From contig JAGFNQ010005371.1 in NCBI GenBank assembly GCA_024364735.1, forward strand, positions 1 to 64,000: a stretch of DNA of 64,000 nt. Direction: 5' to 3'. The position numbers were made by a program, and so were the translations under genes. The notes beneath the pieces are model-generated. The model saw only the letters and a program-made list of their open reading frames with translations, was not told the DNA's origin and searched no databases. The first letter of the stretch is position 1. Every line of letters begins with the position of its first letter. Positions 21,611 to 32,690 of this stretch are shown here, one piece after another. This stretch comes from Boesenbergia rotunda. Its lineage: Eukaryota > Streptophyta > Magnoliopsida > Zingiberales > Zingiberaceae.

Positions 21611-23982
21611 ATAATAGAGGTATAATCAATAACATAGATCAGTATGAATACGTAGCATAAAATAACATGAAATATAATCCAAACACTTGAATTTTCAACT
21701 AATCATTCTTGTGACTTGGAAGTCAAATAATACACTTTCAAACTTAAGTTTGTACAAAAACATAAATCACATCCATTAAGTAAAAAACCAGAATACGTAC
21801 ATGTACGTTTAATCTAACAAAATAACACCCATGTGAGGAACATGCTCATAAAACATCCTGGGTGTCAAACTTGCAATGAGAATCCACAATTATCAAGCTT
21901 GTACAAATATGCTCAGTTGACACTTACCACTCTGTGATAGAAATAGAAATCTAAAGCATGCATTTAAGTCCATACGAATTCAAATAATAGATTCATATTA
22001 CAGATCTAGTTTTTATTAAATGTTATGATGAAATAAACATTACAAATAATGACAAAATAAATAGAACTTAATTACAGTGAAAATGTCATCATCTCAACGC
22101 CGTGTGCGAAATCTGAAGATCTTGTGAAGATGCAATGGATGGATCTTCTATAGGATGCTAGGGTGACAATACAGTATAGTCAATGGCTGGGACAGATCCA
22201 GGAATTAAAATTTAGGGGGACTTTAATTAAAGTCGATGGAAATACTTGTTTTCACCATGTTTTGCTCTCCTTCTCTTTCTCACTCCACTAATGTCAACAG
22301 AGCTGATGGTCTTTTGTCGTTTGGAATGCGACATTCAACATCTATTACTATCAAATATTGATTCCATTATCTCAATATATTCTAAATTATTGTTTAACAA
22401 CGGTTATTTTCAAATAAACTAGATGAAAGCCAACCTAACAAAAAACCCATCAATCACCGAAACAAAGTGAGTGTTTCATTGATATATGGATTGCTTGACA
22501 ATCAAACGACCAATACCATAGTAAATAGCAGCATTTGATGCAATGAATAGTGGAAATAATAGTGTTGGCTAGTTAAAGAAAGGGGGAAAATACCATAAGA
22601 TGGTGGTAAAATACTAGCATTGCTGATGAAAAATTAGAATAGTTGGATGTCAAAGAATGATTTTACTATTGTTAGATAACTGGATTTATTAAAAATAAGG
22701 AAAATAAATCTACTTATTATTTACGCCCGGGGGAAGGATTGAAAAGATGGGCAAAATAAAAGTTGGGGCTTTTTGTTACGGGCTTTGAAACTATTATGGT
22801 AACTTATTCTTTCCACTATAAGCATTTGGTTGAAGACGAGAAATAAAGTAAATCAAAGGATAAATCAAACACAATAATAGGAACTATTGCTGGTTTGCTT
22901 GAATTGATTAAGGGAAAAGAAAAATAAATATAAAATAACTACAAAAATGAAAGGAAAAGAGATAGAAGTTTTATCTTCTTTTTGTATCGAGTAGCTTCAA
23001 TGATAAGAAAAGATAAACTAATGGTTGCTCTGGTTAGAGACGAAGAAGAGGGTTGTTATTCTTATGAAGAAGGAGAAGAAAAGAGGGCTATTGTTGGAGA
23101 AGAAAAAGGAAAATCAGAAGGAGAAGAGAAAACAATTAAGTTATGATTGAGAAAAAAAATAAGGACAAGAAGAATAAATCGGCAGGTGGAGAAACTGTGA
23201 GAGAGTGACTTAAGTGAAAGAATAAAAAATAATAGATTTAAAATCAATTGAATGATTAGTTTAATTCAATTAAACTTGATTTGGTGATAACTTGACCAAA
23301 TTAGATCTAAATTAACCTTGGTTTGAACCAATATACTCTTTATCTTATCATCTACACGATAGATTTTGTTTGATGCAAATCCTATTTTAATTCAGTATAT
23401 CTAATGATTTAATTTATTTATTTACAAAATCTAATACTTATAATTTTCTCATGTACATGGTTCCCAATAATAATTTAAAAAAAAATTGCCTTGGGCTATA
23501 GCTTAGGACAGCTCGTACATACCTCCATCTCTGGTCAATGGGAAATGTGATGATCTTTCAAAATCTCTAACTCTACGAGGGCCTTGCTAACGCTGGACAA
23601 ATTAGTGATTATTTTGGAGATCGATTTACACATAAGAATTTCAATAATGACACAAGGAATCGCCAAATGTAGAGGTCGTGTCTAGATTTAACCAAATAAA
23701 ATTGATTAAAAAACAATACAATAATGCCCTAACATCAACTAAATAGAGATTTAAATAGTCTCAAAATCTTAACAATGCAAAAACTAAAAATCTCCCTAAA
23801 ACAATGATAAAATTTATTTGAAAACTTCAAAAAAGCTTTAAACGATATTTTTTGGCTTGAACTAGGCTGTTATGGGTAAATCCTATAACCAACTGCAGAT
23901 CTCTGAATAAGTTTCAATTTGATATATTAAAAATTTTGTGGTTTAATTCAAATCAAAAGTTATGATCTTTCAAAACTCAAAT
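21611..23982. other. A+T-rich stretch, probably decayed retroelement
   Basis: No supported gene. It lies between copies of SINE family 2 and upstream of copia LTR remnants, so part is likely old LTR sequence. A purine-rich patch (GAAGAAGGAGAAG) at 23040-23130 is noticeable. Confidence 0.35.
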
Positions 23983-23999
23983 CCTCCTACATCAAACAT

Positions 24000-24195
24000 G
24001 GTGGCAAAGGCGATTCGCTCGCCCTCAGTGTCCTGTCTCAGGGTCAACATGGAGGAGGTAAATCACGGGGGCTAATAGTCCAGATGTTGTGGCTAGTACG
24101 TGGGGAGGGCGGACACACTAACTTTGTTAGATTTTGACCCTCAGACCTCATGGTGGCAACACCCATGCACTAACCATCAGTCCATCCCGTGGGGA
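24000..24195 (-). mobile_element. tRNA-derived SINE (family 2), copy 2
   Basis: A 196-bp unit with a perfect 17-bp target duplication CCTCCTACATCAAACAT (23983-23999 and 24196-24212). Reverse strand head: CACGGGATGGACTGATGGTTAGTGCATGG, box A-like (read GGACTGATGGTTAGTGCA), then GAGGTCTGAGGGTCAAAATC as a degenerate box B. The perfect duplication means this copy is younger than copy 1. It sits inside the LTR of the decayed copia element. Confidence 0.85.
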
Positions 24196-24212
24196 CCTCC
24201 TACATCAAACAT

Positions 24213-24391
24213 CCTATATATAGTGGTGGACCTAATTTTGTTTTCAGTCCATCATTAATAATAGAATAGGTTAACGAGTTCTATACATGTAAACTCACAT
24301 TGAATAACCCAAATCCATGAATACTTTAATTAGATCACTTTATTGAGTTTGATTCATGTAAGCCCACCAATTGAGAAATTAAATCCAACAA
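24213..24391 (-). repeat. LTR fragment of decayed reverse copia element C
   Basis: On the reverse strand it starts TGTTGGATTTAATTTCTC, directly preceded by a purine tract (AAGTGGAAGAT). It continues with the GGTGGGCTTACATGAA stretch and ends at the SINE. The RNase H relic 540 bp to the right belongs to the same element. The far LTR end is not clear. Confidence 0.55.
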
Positions 24392-24535
24392 TCTTCCACT
24401 TACGATACTTGTGATTTTGTATATAACACAATCAAAATTCTTTAGTTGAGATTAAATGTCATATATTGAAAAAATAATTTGGTTCATTAATTTCATTATA
24501 TAGGACTAAACATATCATAATTATTATATAACTCG

Positions 24536-24626
24536 TAATAAAACCTAAAAGTAATCATAATTTCAATGTCATTAATAAGGTAATAAAACCTAAAAGTAAT
24601 CATAATTTCAATGTCATTAATAAGAT
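24536..24626. repeat. 45-bp direct duplication
   Basis: Two nearly identical 45-bp units starting at 24536 and 24581 (TAATAAAACCTAAAAGTAAT followed by CATAATTTCAATGTC). It lies in the noncoding tail of copia element C. Confidence 0.85.
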
Positions 24627-24929
24627 ATATCACATGTGGATGTGTAACATGTGAATAACATAAAATGTAATTTACACATGTCAATTCTCGACTAGTCCTC
24701 CATATGATCTTAGAGAAATGTCTCAATCATGTTTGCAAATGTAATTTCAATGTTTGTGGCTAGTGCGTGGGGAGGGCGGGCAAATATTTAGAGTGCCAAA
24801 TGAAATATACACATATACTAAAAATATAAATTTGTACGATAACAAAAAGGTACATGTGTCCATCACATAGATCATTAAATAATAAATACGGATTTTCACT
24901 GTATGGGTTCTTCATTTATACTCATGGTG

Positions 24930-25385
24930 ATGAAAAACTTTAGGCGACAAGGCCTTGGCAAATGGATCCGCCAACATATATTATGTTCGAATATGCTCTA
25001 TCAATACTTGACAACTCTGAACTCTTTCTTTAACCACTAGATATTTTATATCAATGTGTTTTGACTTTGACGAATTATGATTGTTTTTGTAATAAAATTT
25101 TGTGACTTTATTATCACAGTTGATCATCAATGGTTATTAATTTCATCAATGATCTATAATGTTGTGATGAAGTTTCACAACTAAATTCCCTGATCGAATG
25201 CTTTATAGTAGACTATGAATATTGTATCTATTTTTGAAGCAACTATAAGCATTTGTTTGATATTTTCCCAAGAGATAGTCTCTCCCGCCAACGTGAAAAT
25301 ATATCCTAAAGTGGACCTCATGCTATCTAAGCATTCCACATTGCCCACATCTCAATATCCAATCACCTCCAAATGATGGGATTTT
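24930..25385 (-). pseudogene. copia RNase H relic (element C)
   Basis: Reverse-strand pieces match the end of Ty1/copia Pol: DSMRSTLGYIFTLAGETISW (normally D-x-R-K-S-T-S-G-Y-x-F), QMLIVASKIDTIF (normally Q..V..ST.EAE), CDNKVTKFYYKNN and SKSKHIDIKYLVVKERVQ, then LADPFAKAL. Many stops and frameshifts separate them. This is a different copia lineage from the SIRE-like elements. It is an old, inert remnant. Confidence 0.7.
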
Positions 25386-26054
25386 AGTTTTCTACAAATA
25401 ATGTTGATGGCTCTTTTCTCCGCTGTCTTGGGCTCCTCTTCTCCAAGAAGCGAGATCTGCATCTTTACTGGTGAGATTATCCCTCCTAAGATGTTAACAC
25501 CAGTTAACGCTTTAACTGGTTTGCTGGCGTGACCCCTCTAACACTCAAGTCAATCGTTGATAGAGGAAGATCAAAAGAAGAATGAAAAATCATCGAATAA
25601 AAACTGGAGATGGAAAAGAGTCATCTCTGTTGGAGCAATCAATGGTCCGGAGTGATTATGTGTTTTGATGTTTGGGCAAAAGGTTGAAGTTGGTCATCCT
25701 TGTATTTGATATATGTATGTGAGTGTGTAGGTTTGTAGGATACACATAAGCTTAGTTGGACGACTTCGAGTCCGGTGAAGTATAACATGGGGTGACAAGC
25801 TGTGGGCTTGTATACATCCAAGGGACCGTGGACAAAGCAGAAACGATGAGCCGAGGGAAGCGCACTTTGAGGCATACGCGAAGGATGACATAAGGATGAG
25901 TCGCGGGCTCACATGCATCCGAGGGACGAGAGCCAAAATCCAAGAAGACTTGAAGGCAACAGGTCGAGGCTGTTAGGCGAAGAGACAGCTGAGTCGTGAG
26001 GGTCTGAGTGCTGAGAGAATTGTACTCGGGAAGGGAAACCCTAGGTTTAGGGTT

Positions 26055-26255
26055 TAGGCTGTCGACTGATGCTTGGATCAGTCGACTTGTAGTTGACACA
26101 GAAAGATCAGTCGATTGATCTTCTGTGCAATCGACTGGTGTCGGCTGGGAATTCGAACGTTGGCCTGTAATGTTCAGATTCGATTGGAACCAGTCGACTG
26201 GTGTTGGTACCAGTTGACTGATAACGGCTAGTTCAGCCACGAGCTCTATTTAAGG
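26055..26255 (+). promoter_or_regulatory. LTR promoter with GTCGACTG palindromes and TATA-like box
   Basis: CTGTCGACTG, CAGTCGACTT, CAGTCGATTG, CAATCGACTG, CAGTCGACTG and CAGTTGACTG occur between 26060 and 26222. TATTTAAGG follows at 26247-26255. Most non-matching copies differ by one transition, so an ancestral set of perfect palindromes is likely. Confidence 0.6.
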
Positions 26256-26510
26256 GAACTCGGTATGGCTAACTAGGGCCAACGACATTGGCTTTGGTCA
26301 AAGGTCAATCAGTAGTCTTGGTGCTCAAGGTTTGTTGCAAGGATTGTGGCGAGGTTTCTCCACCCACAAGGAGCAACAAGAGCTAGCCGAAGGTCTTCTG
26401 GGGTCTAATCCACCGACGGATATGGATCGCCCACCTCAAGGGTACGTCGTGGAGTAGGAGCCTTATCTTCGTATCACGTAAACGGTTTGTGTTAACATTG
26501 TTATTATTTA

Positions 26511-27856
26511 GGGGGTGTTTGGTTTAAATTTGTTAATCGGAATGGTAATGGGATTCATTGAGGGGTCAATGAGAATGAGAATTATGATTCCATTGGTAGT
26601 GTCTGGTTCAAATCCTGTAATGAAAATTATTGTCATTGATGATGTTTGGTTCAGTTTAACTTTAGTAATGAGAATCCATAAAAATTTCAAAATTACCTAA
26701 TATAATAGAATTATTACAAAATAGAGAAAGTGAAATAAAATGAGTTGAGAGATAAATTAGAAAAATATAGAGAGAAATTATGAGAAGGTAAAAAAAAGAA
26801 ATTAGAAGAAAAAAATAGGAGAAAATACAATAATAGAGAAAATAAAGATAAAAAAGTAGAGAGAAAAAAATAAGATAAGATAGATGTGATAAAAAATAGA
26901 GAGAGAAATCATTAAAAAAAATATAAAGAGAGAAAAAATGAGATGAGAGAGATAGAAAAAATGATATAGAAAATGTAGAGAGAGAAAGTGATAGAAGATA
27001 TAGAGAAAAAAAAAAAAAATAGATAAATTATGATAAGAGAGGTAGAGAGAGAAAATAATATTAAATATATATAGAGAGAAAATGAGATGAGAGAGGTAGA
27101 GAGAGAGTGATATAGAAAATGTAGAGAGAGAAAGGAATATAGAAAATATAGAGAAAAAGTAAAAAATAAAGATAGATAAATTATAATAAGAGAGGTAGAG
27201 AGAGAAAGTGATATAGAAAATGTAGAGAGAGAAAGTGATATATGAAATATATAGAAAAAATGAAAAATAATGATAAATAAATTATGATAAGAGAGGTAGA
27301 GAGAGAAAGTGATTATTAAAATATACAAAGAGAGAATGAGATGAGAAAGATAGAGAGAGAAAGTAATATAGAAAATATAGAGAGAGAAAGTGATATAGAA
27401 AATATAGAAAAAAAGTGATATAGAAAATATAAAAAAAAGTGAAAAATTAAGATAGATAAATTATAATAAGAGAGGTAGAGAGAGAAAGCAATATTGAAAA
27501 TATATAAAGAGAAAATGAGATCAGAAAGGTAGAGAGAGAAAATAATAGAAAATATAGAGAGAGAAAATAATAAATATGTAGAGAGAAATTTTAAAATGTA
27601 GAGAGAGAAAGTAAAATGAGATAATATAAAAAGAAATAGTAAAATGAAAAATATAAAATAAAAAAAGGAGTGTTTTGGATATATGAAAAGAAAGGAATGA
27701 TTGAGGAATTTGATTGATGAGGGGGAGTAGGGAATGAAAATGAGGGAATGATTCCCTTATTTTCATTCCCATTGACACTTACCAAACAGTGTCAATGGGA
27801 ATGATTACCATCCATTCCCATTCCCTAGTCCTTATTACCCTAAACCAAACGCCCCC
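26511..27856. mobile_element. PIF/Harbinger (Tourist-like) non-autonomous element, 1.35 kb
   Basis: Terminal inverted repeats of 16 bp, GGGGGTGTTTGGTTTA and GGGGGCGTTTGGTTTA (one mismatch), flanked by TTA on both sides (26508-26510, 27857-27859), the Harbinger target repeat. Subterminal sequences rich in GGAATGG / CCATTCCC face each other. The interior (26740-27660) is noncoding and almost entirely purine on the forward strand, with repeating GTAGAGAGAGAAAGTGATAT-like and GATAAATTATGATAAGAGAG-like blocks. No transposase is present, so it would need one in trans. Confidence 0.9.
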
Positions 27857-27966
27857 TTATAGTTTATATTTCCGCTTGCGCATGCTAACATTGTAGGAAG
27901 AACCGACGCGAAACATGAGTGATCGTTTATTCACCCCCCTCTAATCGGTCCATCGGTCCCAACAAG

Positions 27967-27979
27967 TGGTATCAGAGCC
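27967..27979 (+). other. Primer binding site of copia element B
   Basis: TGGTATCAGAGCC, two bases after the LTR end, complementary to initiator-Met tRNA. Confidence 0.9.
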
Positions 27980-28030
27980 GGAGTTGCTCGTCTACGAACT
28001 AACCGCTAGGAGAGCAAAGAGCTAGAGGAA

Positions 28031-29335
28031 ATGACGCTTGAAGAGAGATTGGGGGATGACATTAACATCCCACTTCCATATGATCGTGAGAGTTTTGACT
28101 ATTGGAGGTTGCGGATGAAAACTTGGTTCGGCATGGATTGAGATTTAATGATCGCACTCGAAGAACCATTTGATGCCCCGAACGTTAAGCACGGAAAAAA
28201 GCTCCGACCACGATATTGGAATAAGGAGAAACACACACAATCGAAGGCAACTGAGAAGGTAATCTCAATATTACTTAATATTTTGTCTAATGATATAATT
28301 AGTGGTATATGTAAATACAAAAATGCGCATGAATTATGGAGCAAGATGTTGGCGCTTCATGAAAACCCTACACAAGCTCAATTAGTAAAAGAGTCCAAGG
28401 AAATGAGCTTAATGGTCCAAGAAGAGGAAAAGGACCAATCGGATGAGGAGGTGAGCTCAACATCCAAGGAGGAGAAGAAAGAAGATGAGGAATTATCCAC
28501 CTCCTCAAGTGAAGTGACACAAGATGAAAAAGAACCATCCACTTCATCAAAGGGTGAAGAAGAAGTCTCCACTTCAATGATTGAGGGGGAGGAGAGACCA
28601 TCCTCAACATTGGAGCAAGATGAAGCCACCACCTCCACCAAAGCAAAATTCAAAGATCACATCATTTGCTTTGGATGCAATAAAAAGGGAAACTACAAGG
28701 ACACGTGTTCATTGGGTAAGAAAAAGGTGGTAAATCTTAAATCCAAGTCAATTCTTTTAAAATCTAACATGGGTTGTAGGGAAAAGAAGGAGAAGAAACA
28801 CATTAGGTGCTTCACATGTGGTGAGCTATGACATTACTACACCAAATGCTTAAGGAAAAAAGAATTCAAGAAGTTGGAGTATTTGAGGAATTGGGAGAAG
28901 AAGGAGAAGAAGAAGAGCTCACATCAAGGGGCAGCTACAAGGATAAGGGAGGTAATCCCTAATTTTAGGTGTAATTCAAATTCTTCCATGCATGTTTGAA
29001 ATAATGTTAATTATTTACCCATGCATAATTTTGGATTTAAATATCACGATAGGAGTAGGGTTAATAATGTAGATCAAAACTCTAGAAAAATCATACATCA
29101 TGATAAATCCAAGACCATTAGATCTAAGGACCAAGACATTAATCCCAAGAAGGGGAGACACATGCCTAGAAAGGTTGGTAGGTCTAGGAATTTCCATGGT
29201 GGACATGTCGATTCTAGGTTTAAGAATCTAGAAAGGGAAAACCAAACTTTGAGGGCAAATTTTGATAAATTAGAAAAAATCCTAAATAGATTCACTATTG
29301 AATTTAAGGGTTTAGGTATTGTGTTGAGTGGATAA
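28031..29335 (+). pseudogene. copia element B gag with altered zinc knuckles
   Basis: The ATG at 28031 (MTLEERLGDDINIPLPYD) leads to FDYWRLRMKTWFGMD, then a stop at about 28140 and ALEEPFDAPNVKHGK. The conserved SILLNILSNDIISGICKYKN, then AHELWSKMLALHE, follow. A long acidic Ser/Glu stretch (residues encoded at about 28420-28640) precedes two CCHC knuckles. The first, CFGCNKKGNYKDTC (28670-28711), has Asn where the zinc-binding His should be. The second, starting CFTCGEL (28810), is cut by a stop before H-YYTK-C. A Lys-rich tail follows, then another frame at 29021-29335. No pol follows; tandem repeats begin at about 29515. It is a dead gag-only remnant. Confidence 0.75.
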
Positions 29336-29514
29336 AAACCCAATAATGATAGATCGGGTCTAGGATACCGATCTATGTTCTCCAATATTATGGAGAAATC
29401 ATATGCAAGGGTGTCATATAACTATAGCAAAGGGAAGTCCAAAAATGACAAGGGAATGCCATTTAAGGGCAAAAATACCTTGACCAAGGACAAGATGTCC
29501 AAAGTTAAAGGGAA

Positions 29515-29765
29515 GAAAATCTGATTTTGATGTTCAAGTTAGACTTTCTAAGCTTGATTAATTAAAGGGATGAAAATCTGATTTTGATGTTCAAGTTAGG
29601 CTTTCTAAGCTTGATGTCCAAAGTTAAAGGGAAGAAAATCTTATTTTGATGTTCAAGTTAGACTTTCTAAGCTTGATGTCCAATGTTAAAGGGAAGAAAA
29701 TCTGGGTTAGTCAAGTTAAGTAGTTTTATCAAGTTACACTTTCTAAGCTTGATTACTTAACCTGA
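29515..29765 (+). repeat. About 60-bp tandem repeat, four copies
   Basis: Units contain GAAAATCTGATTTTGATG, then TTCAAGTTAGACTTTCTAAG and CTTGATG or CTTGATTA. Copies 1-3 are close to one another; copy 4 is diverged and longer. It directly follows the gag remnant of element B. Confidence 0.8.
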
Positions 29766-30580
29766 TTGTTGGTCAATTGTATTTATTGCTCCAACTACTT
29801 TTGATGCACTGAGTTAAAGCATATTGAGTCAAGGCATAAACGTAGGCATCTCAACCCAGTTTGAGTTGTCAATTAAAGTATCTTAATGTGCTTGTGCGAT
29901 GCTGGTTTCTAAATCTATAGGAGTATGCAAATTAGGGTTAAGTCCTAAGCTAAGTCCATAACGAAGAAATCCCTAATTTTAAAGGGGTAATTTTTGAAAA
30001 ACTAAGTCAGAAAGTCAAATAGAAAGTTTAAAATAATATGTTTTTATAACTATGAATTTTTGAAAAGCAATTAATAGTTTTTGAAAAAAGGAAAAAAATA
30101 ACAAGAATCATCATTTCAAAAACATATAACTAAAAAATAATCCTATTCTACTAAGCACATTCTAATAAGAAGGCAAGTCAATAAAGGTCAATCGGTATCA
30201 ATTAAGTAGGTGAAATCAAAAGATAAGTCAAGTTTAGATTCATAGGCAGAGTACAATGCTAGACTATGAAGAAGGGCTCGGATACCAAGAAGGGCCCGGA
30301 TGCCATGAATGAAGCATAGTCATCAACTTTGTATGGCGGGCCTGATTTGCTGCTAGCCTCTCCTCGTGTCGGACCTGATTGGCGTCCATCTTCTCTACAT
30401 GATTGACCTCCATCTCCTCTCGAAAACTGTGGGCCTCATGCTCAATCCGAGTAAGGCGCTAGTTCATAGTCAACGGAGGAGGGGGTGGTGGAGACTACTG
30501 CAACTGCTCCTCGATCTCGGCAGTGACATCCGCGACATCGAATGCCCACGTCGTCCTCTGAGTCATCCTATGGTGGAGCG
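29766..30580. other. Noncoding spacer
   Basis: A+T-rich until about 30240, then GC-richer. A 78-codon forward frame at 30366 overlaps the reverse ORF region and shows no family signature. A GGGCYCGGATRCCA motif is duplicated at about 30273 and 30292. Confidence 0.35.
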
Positions 30581-30582
30581 TC

Positions 30583-31456
30583 TTATCGTCTCCATGAAAT
30601 GACCCTGGTAGCCGAGACATCTACTGCTGCTAGGGAGAAGTTCCTAGATCCTACTTCGTCGAATTCTGTCATCCTAACGATCTCTCCAACAGTAATATCA
30701 CGTCTATAATTGTGAAAGATTGCAGTCAAGATGTGACAGTCAGGTGTCTGCACTCTCGATCGAGTAGAGTCATTGGATGCGTAAATGATCGTCTGGAGCA
30801 TATGAAGTCCGATGTCTATGTCTAAGTTAGATCATGACATAGAGTAGGAAGGAGTGGAAGGGTCACATGACCGCTACATCCCGAGAGGTCAGGGGAAGAA
30901 TGCAACGGATCAAGACTCGATAGAGTGCATAGTCCTGGATGCGCAGATCAAGAGATCGAAAGTTCTGCACCGTCGGATCTCTCGCATCCCCGAAAAAATA
31001 GGAGTAAAGTGTGTCGAGGGTCATGTGAGAGTAGGGTGCAGAAAAGGGAAGGTCCGTAAGAGGGTAGCAAACAAAGGTGGACTGAGAAGGTCGTAGTCTA
31101 AGAAATCTAGTAAATAAAGTAGTAGTGATGGTAAGTGGAAGGGTCTGAACCATGGTAGAATAACAAAAGTTATCAACTTTGACCAAGTTATTATAAAATT
31201 CATCACATAAGATCGTGTTTATTGAACTATTACAGTGCACTAAGTGCTCAAGCTGGTAGTAGTTGATGACATCTACAACTAGGGGACAGGATTGGGTAAG
31301 GAAATTTCTACTGAGATAATTGGTTTTAAGTGGTTTATATGTAGTAGTTTCGAACTTAAGAAAGAGAGCTAGCAAAGGGATGCTAGGATCAAGGCTAGGC
31401 TTAGTACCGGGGTCAGTCTTGGTAACATAACATTTGCTAAATGGCATAATGATCAA
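30583..31456 (-). pseudogene. Reverse ORF resembling the 'putative plant transposon protein' family
   Basis: A 198-codon frame (31456 to 30863, ATG start) carries LVHCNSSINTILCDEFYNNL, LRPSQSTFVCYPL, YSYFFGDARDPTVQNF and LDLRIQDYALYRVLIRCILP. After a stop and shifts, a second frame (30801-30583) has MLQTIIYASNDSTRSRV and ILTAIFHNYRRDITVGE. The order 'EFYxNL ... YR(V/I)LxRCILP ... MLQTI ... LTxIF' is what I associate with retrotransposon-borne plant ORFs of unknown function. I know the family only loosely, so the name is tentative. A TATA box 215 bp upstream and a palindrome cluster suggest it was transcribed from an LTR-type promoter. Confidence 0.4.
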
Positions 31457-31589
31457 TAAATGGCATAATGATTAATAAATAGCATAATAATTGATAATTT
31501 AAAATTTGAGAACAGGTTTAAGATCAAGAAATCTTTCCGAGGTAGCATAGTTGGAGATTAGGAAAGGAAGAAGAATCTTGGTTGAATGC

Positions 31590-31920
31590 GGTCGCTTAGG
31601 GAGGGCTTAGAAGTGAAGAGGAACAGAGTAGGAAGAAGATTGTTGGTGTGGGGTTGAAAGTTGGCAAGGGCTTATATAGCCCTTTTTCGGGTGCCGGGGT
31701 GCCCTTGGTGGGCGCCCCGTTCAGAGAAAAGGATGAGGCGCTCGAGTAACTACTCGGGCGCCCAGGACAGGGTTTTTGGTAGTGGTTTTGACTGGCTCCA
31801 CTACTTTTGTGAAACCAAGAGCGCCTCGGGAAGTGTACCAAGGCGGGAAGAGGGGGTAAGGCACCCGAGACTCTCGAGCGCCCGATTACACTCGGGCCCT
31901 GGTTGACCTTGTTTGATCGG
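31590..31920 (-). promoter_or_regulatory. LTR-type promoter with GGGCGCCC palindromes
   Basis: Reverse-strand TATA box CTATATAAG at 31671-31679. Upstream of it (forward coordinates 31690-31900) lie GGGTGCC, GGGCGCCCC, GGCGCTCGAG, GGGCGCCC, GAGCGCC and GAGCGCCC. The ORF starting at 31456 is downstream. The pattern parallels the LTR promoter at 2440-2693 in the opposite orientation. Confidence 0.5.
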
Positions 31921-32084
31921 GATTTAACTCATATATCAAATCTGAATCAAAGCTTTGGTTTGTAATTTTTGGATAATTTGTGTTAAATTAAGTTTACATT
32001 TAAACTAACATAAGTTCTTGAAAGATTAGCTTTGTTTTAAGTTATTTTTTGAAAAATGGTTAAGTAAAAAAATGATTAGGCTAA
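31921..32084. other. A+T-rich spacer
   Basis: Nothing recognised; it merges into the minisatellite. Confidence 0.4.
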
Positions 32085-32690
32085 GTTTAATTTTGAAAAA
32101 TATTAATATTAAAATTGAATAATGTTAAGTTAAATTTTTGAAAATTATTAAGTTGAATTTTGAAAAATTATTAAGTTGAATTTTGAAAAGTGTTAAGATA
32201 AATTTTGAAAATTATTAAGTTGAATTTTAAAAAATTATTAAGTTGAATTTTAAAAAAGTATCAAGTTGAATTTTGAAAAGTGTTAAGTTGAATTTTAAAA
32301 AATTATTAAGTTGAATTTTAAAAAATTATTAAGTTGAATTTTAAAAAAGTATTAAGTTGAATTTTGAAAAGTGTTAAGTTGAATTTTAAAAAATTATTAA
32401 GTTGAATTTTAAAAAAGTATTAAGTTGAATTTTGAAAAGTGTTAAGTTGAATTTTAAAACTTATTAAGTTGAATTTTGAAAAATATTAATTTGAATTTTG
32501 AAAAGTGTTAAGTTGAATTTTGAAAATTATTAAGTTGAATTTTAAAAAATTATTAAGTTGAAGTTTAAAAAAGTATTAAGTTTAATTTTGAAAAGTATTA
32601 AGTTGAATTTTGAAATTTATTAAGTTAAAATTTGAAGAGTGTTGAATTGAATTTTGAAAAATGTTAAGTTGAATTTTGTAAATTCTTAAA
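32085..32690. repeat. 20-22 bp minisatellite, about 28 units
   Basis: Unit TTAAGTTGAATTTTRAAAA with a variable A/GTG spacer, repeated over 600 bp. Two alternating unit types (ending AAAATTATTAAG and GAAAAGTGTTAAG) build a higher-order pattern of about 60-80 bp. It is noncoding. Confidence 0.9.

Larger units (their letters stand above)
25628..27964 (+). repeat. 5' LTR of copia element B, split by a Harbinger-like element
   Basis: Begins TGTTGGAGCAATCAATGG and ends ATCGGTCCCAACA, with the primer site two bases later. A 1346-bp DNA element (26511-27856) plus its 3-bp duplication sits inside; without it the LTR is about 990 bp. It has a CAGTCGACTG-type palindrome cluster and a TATA-like box. Its termini resemble those of the SIRE-like LTRs in style but not in sequence. 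Confidence 0.75.

Noticed and set aside
26912..27778. Long reverse ORFs rich in Ser, Phe, Leu and Ile
   Set aside because: They are the complement of the purine-rich repeat inside the Harbinger-like element, not protein-coding.
32085..32690. CRISPR-like array
   Set aside because: Contiguous 20-bp tandem units with no unique spacers, in a plant genome.
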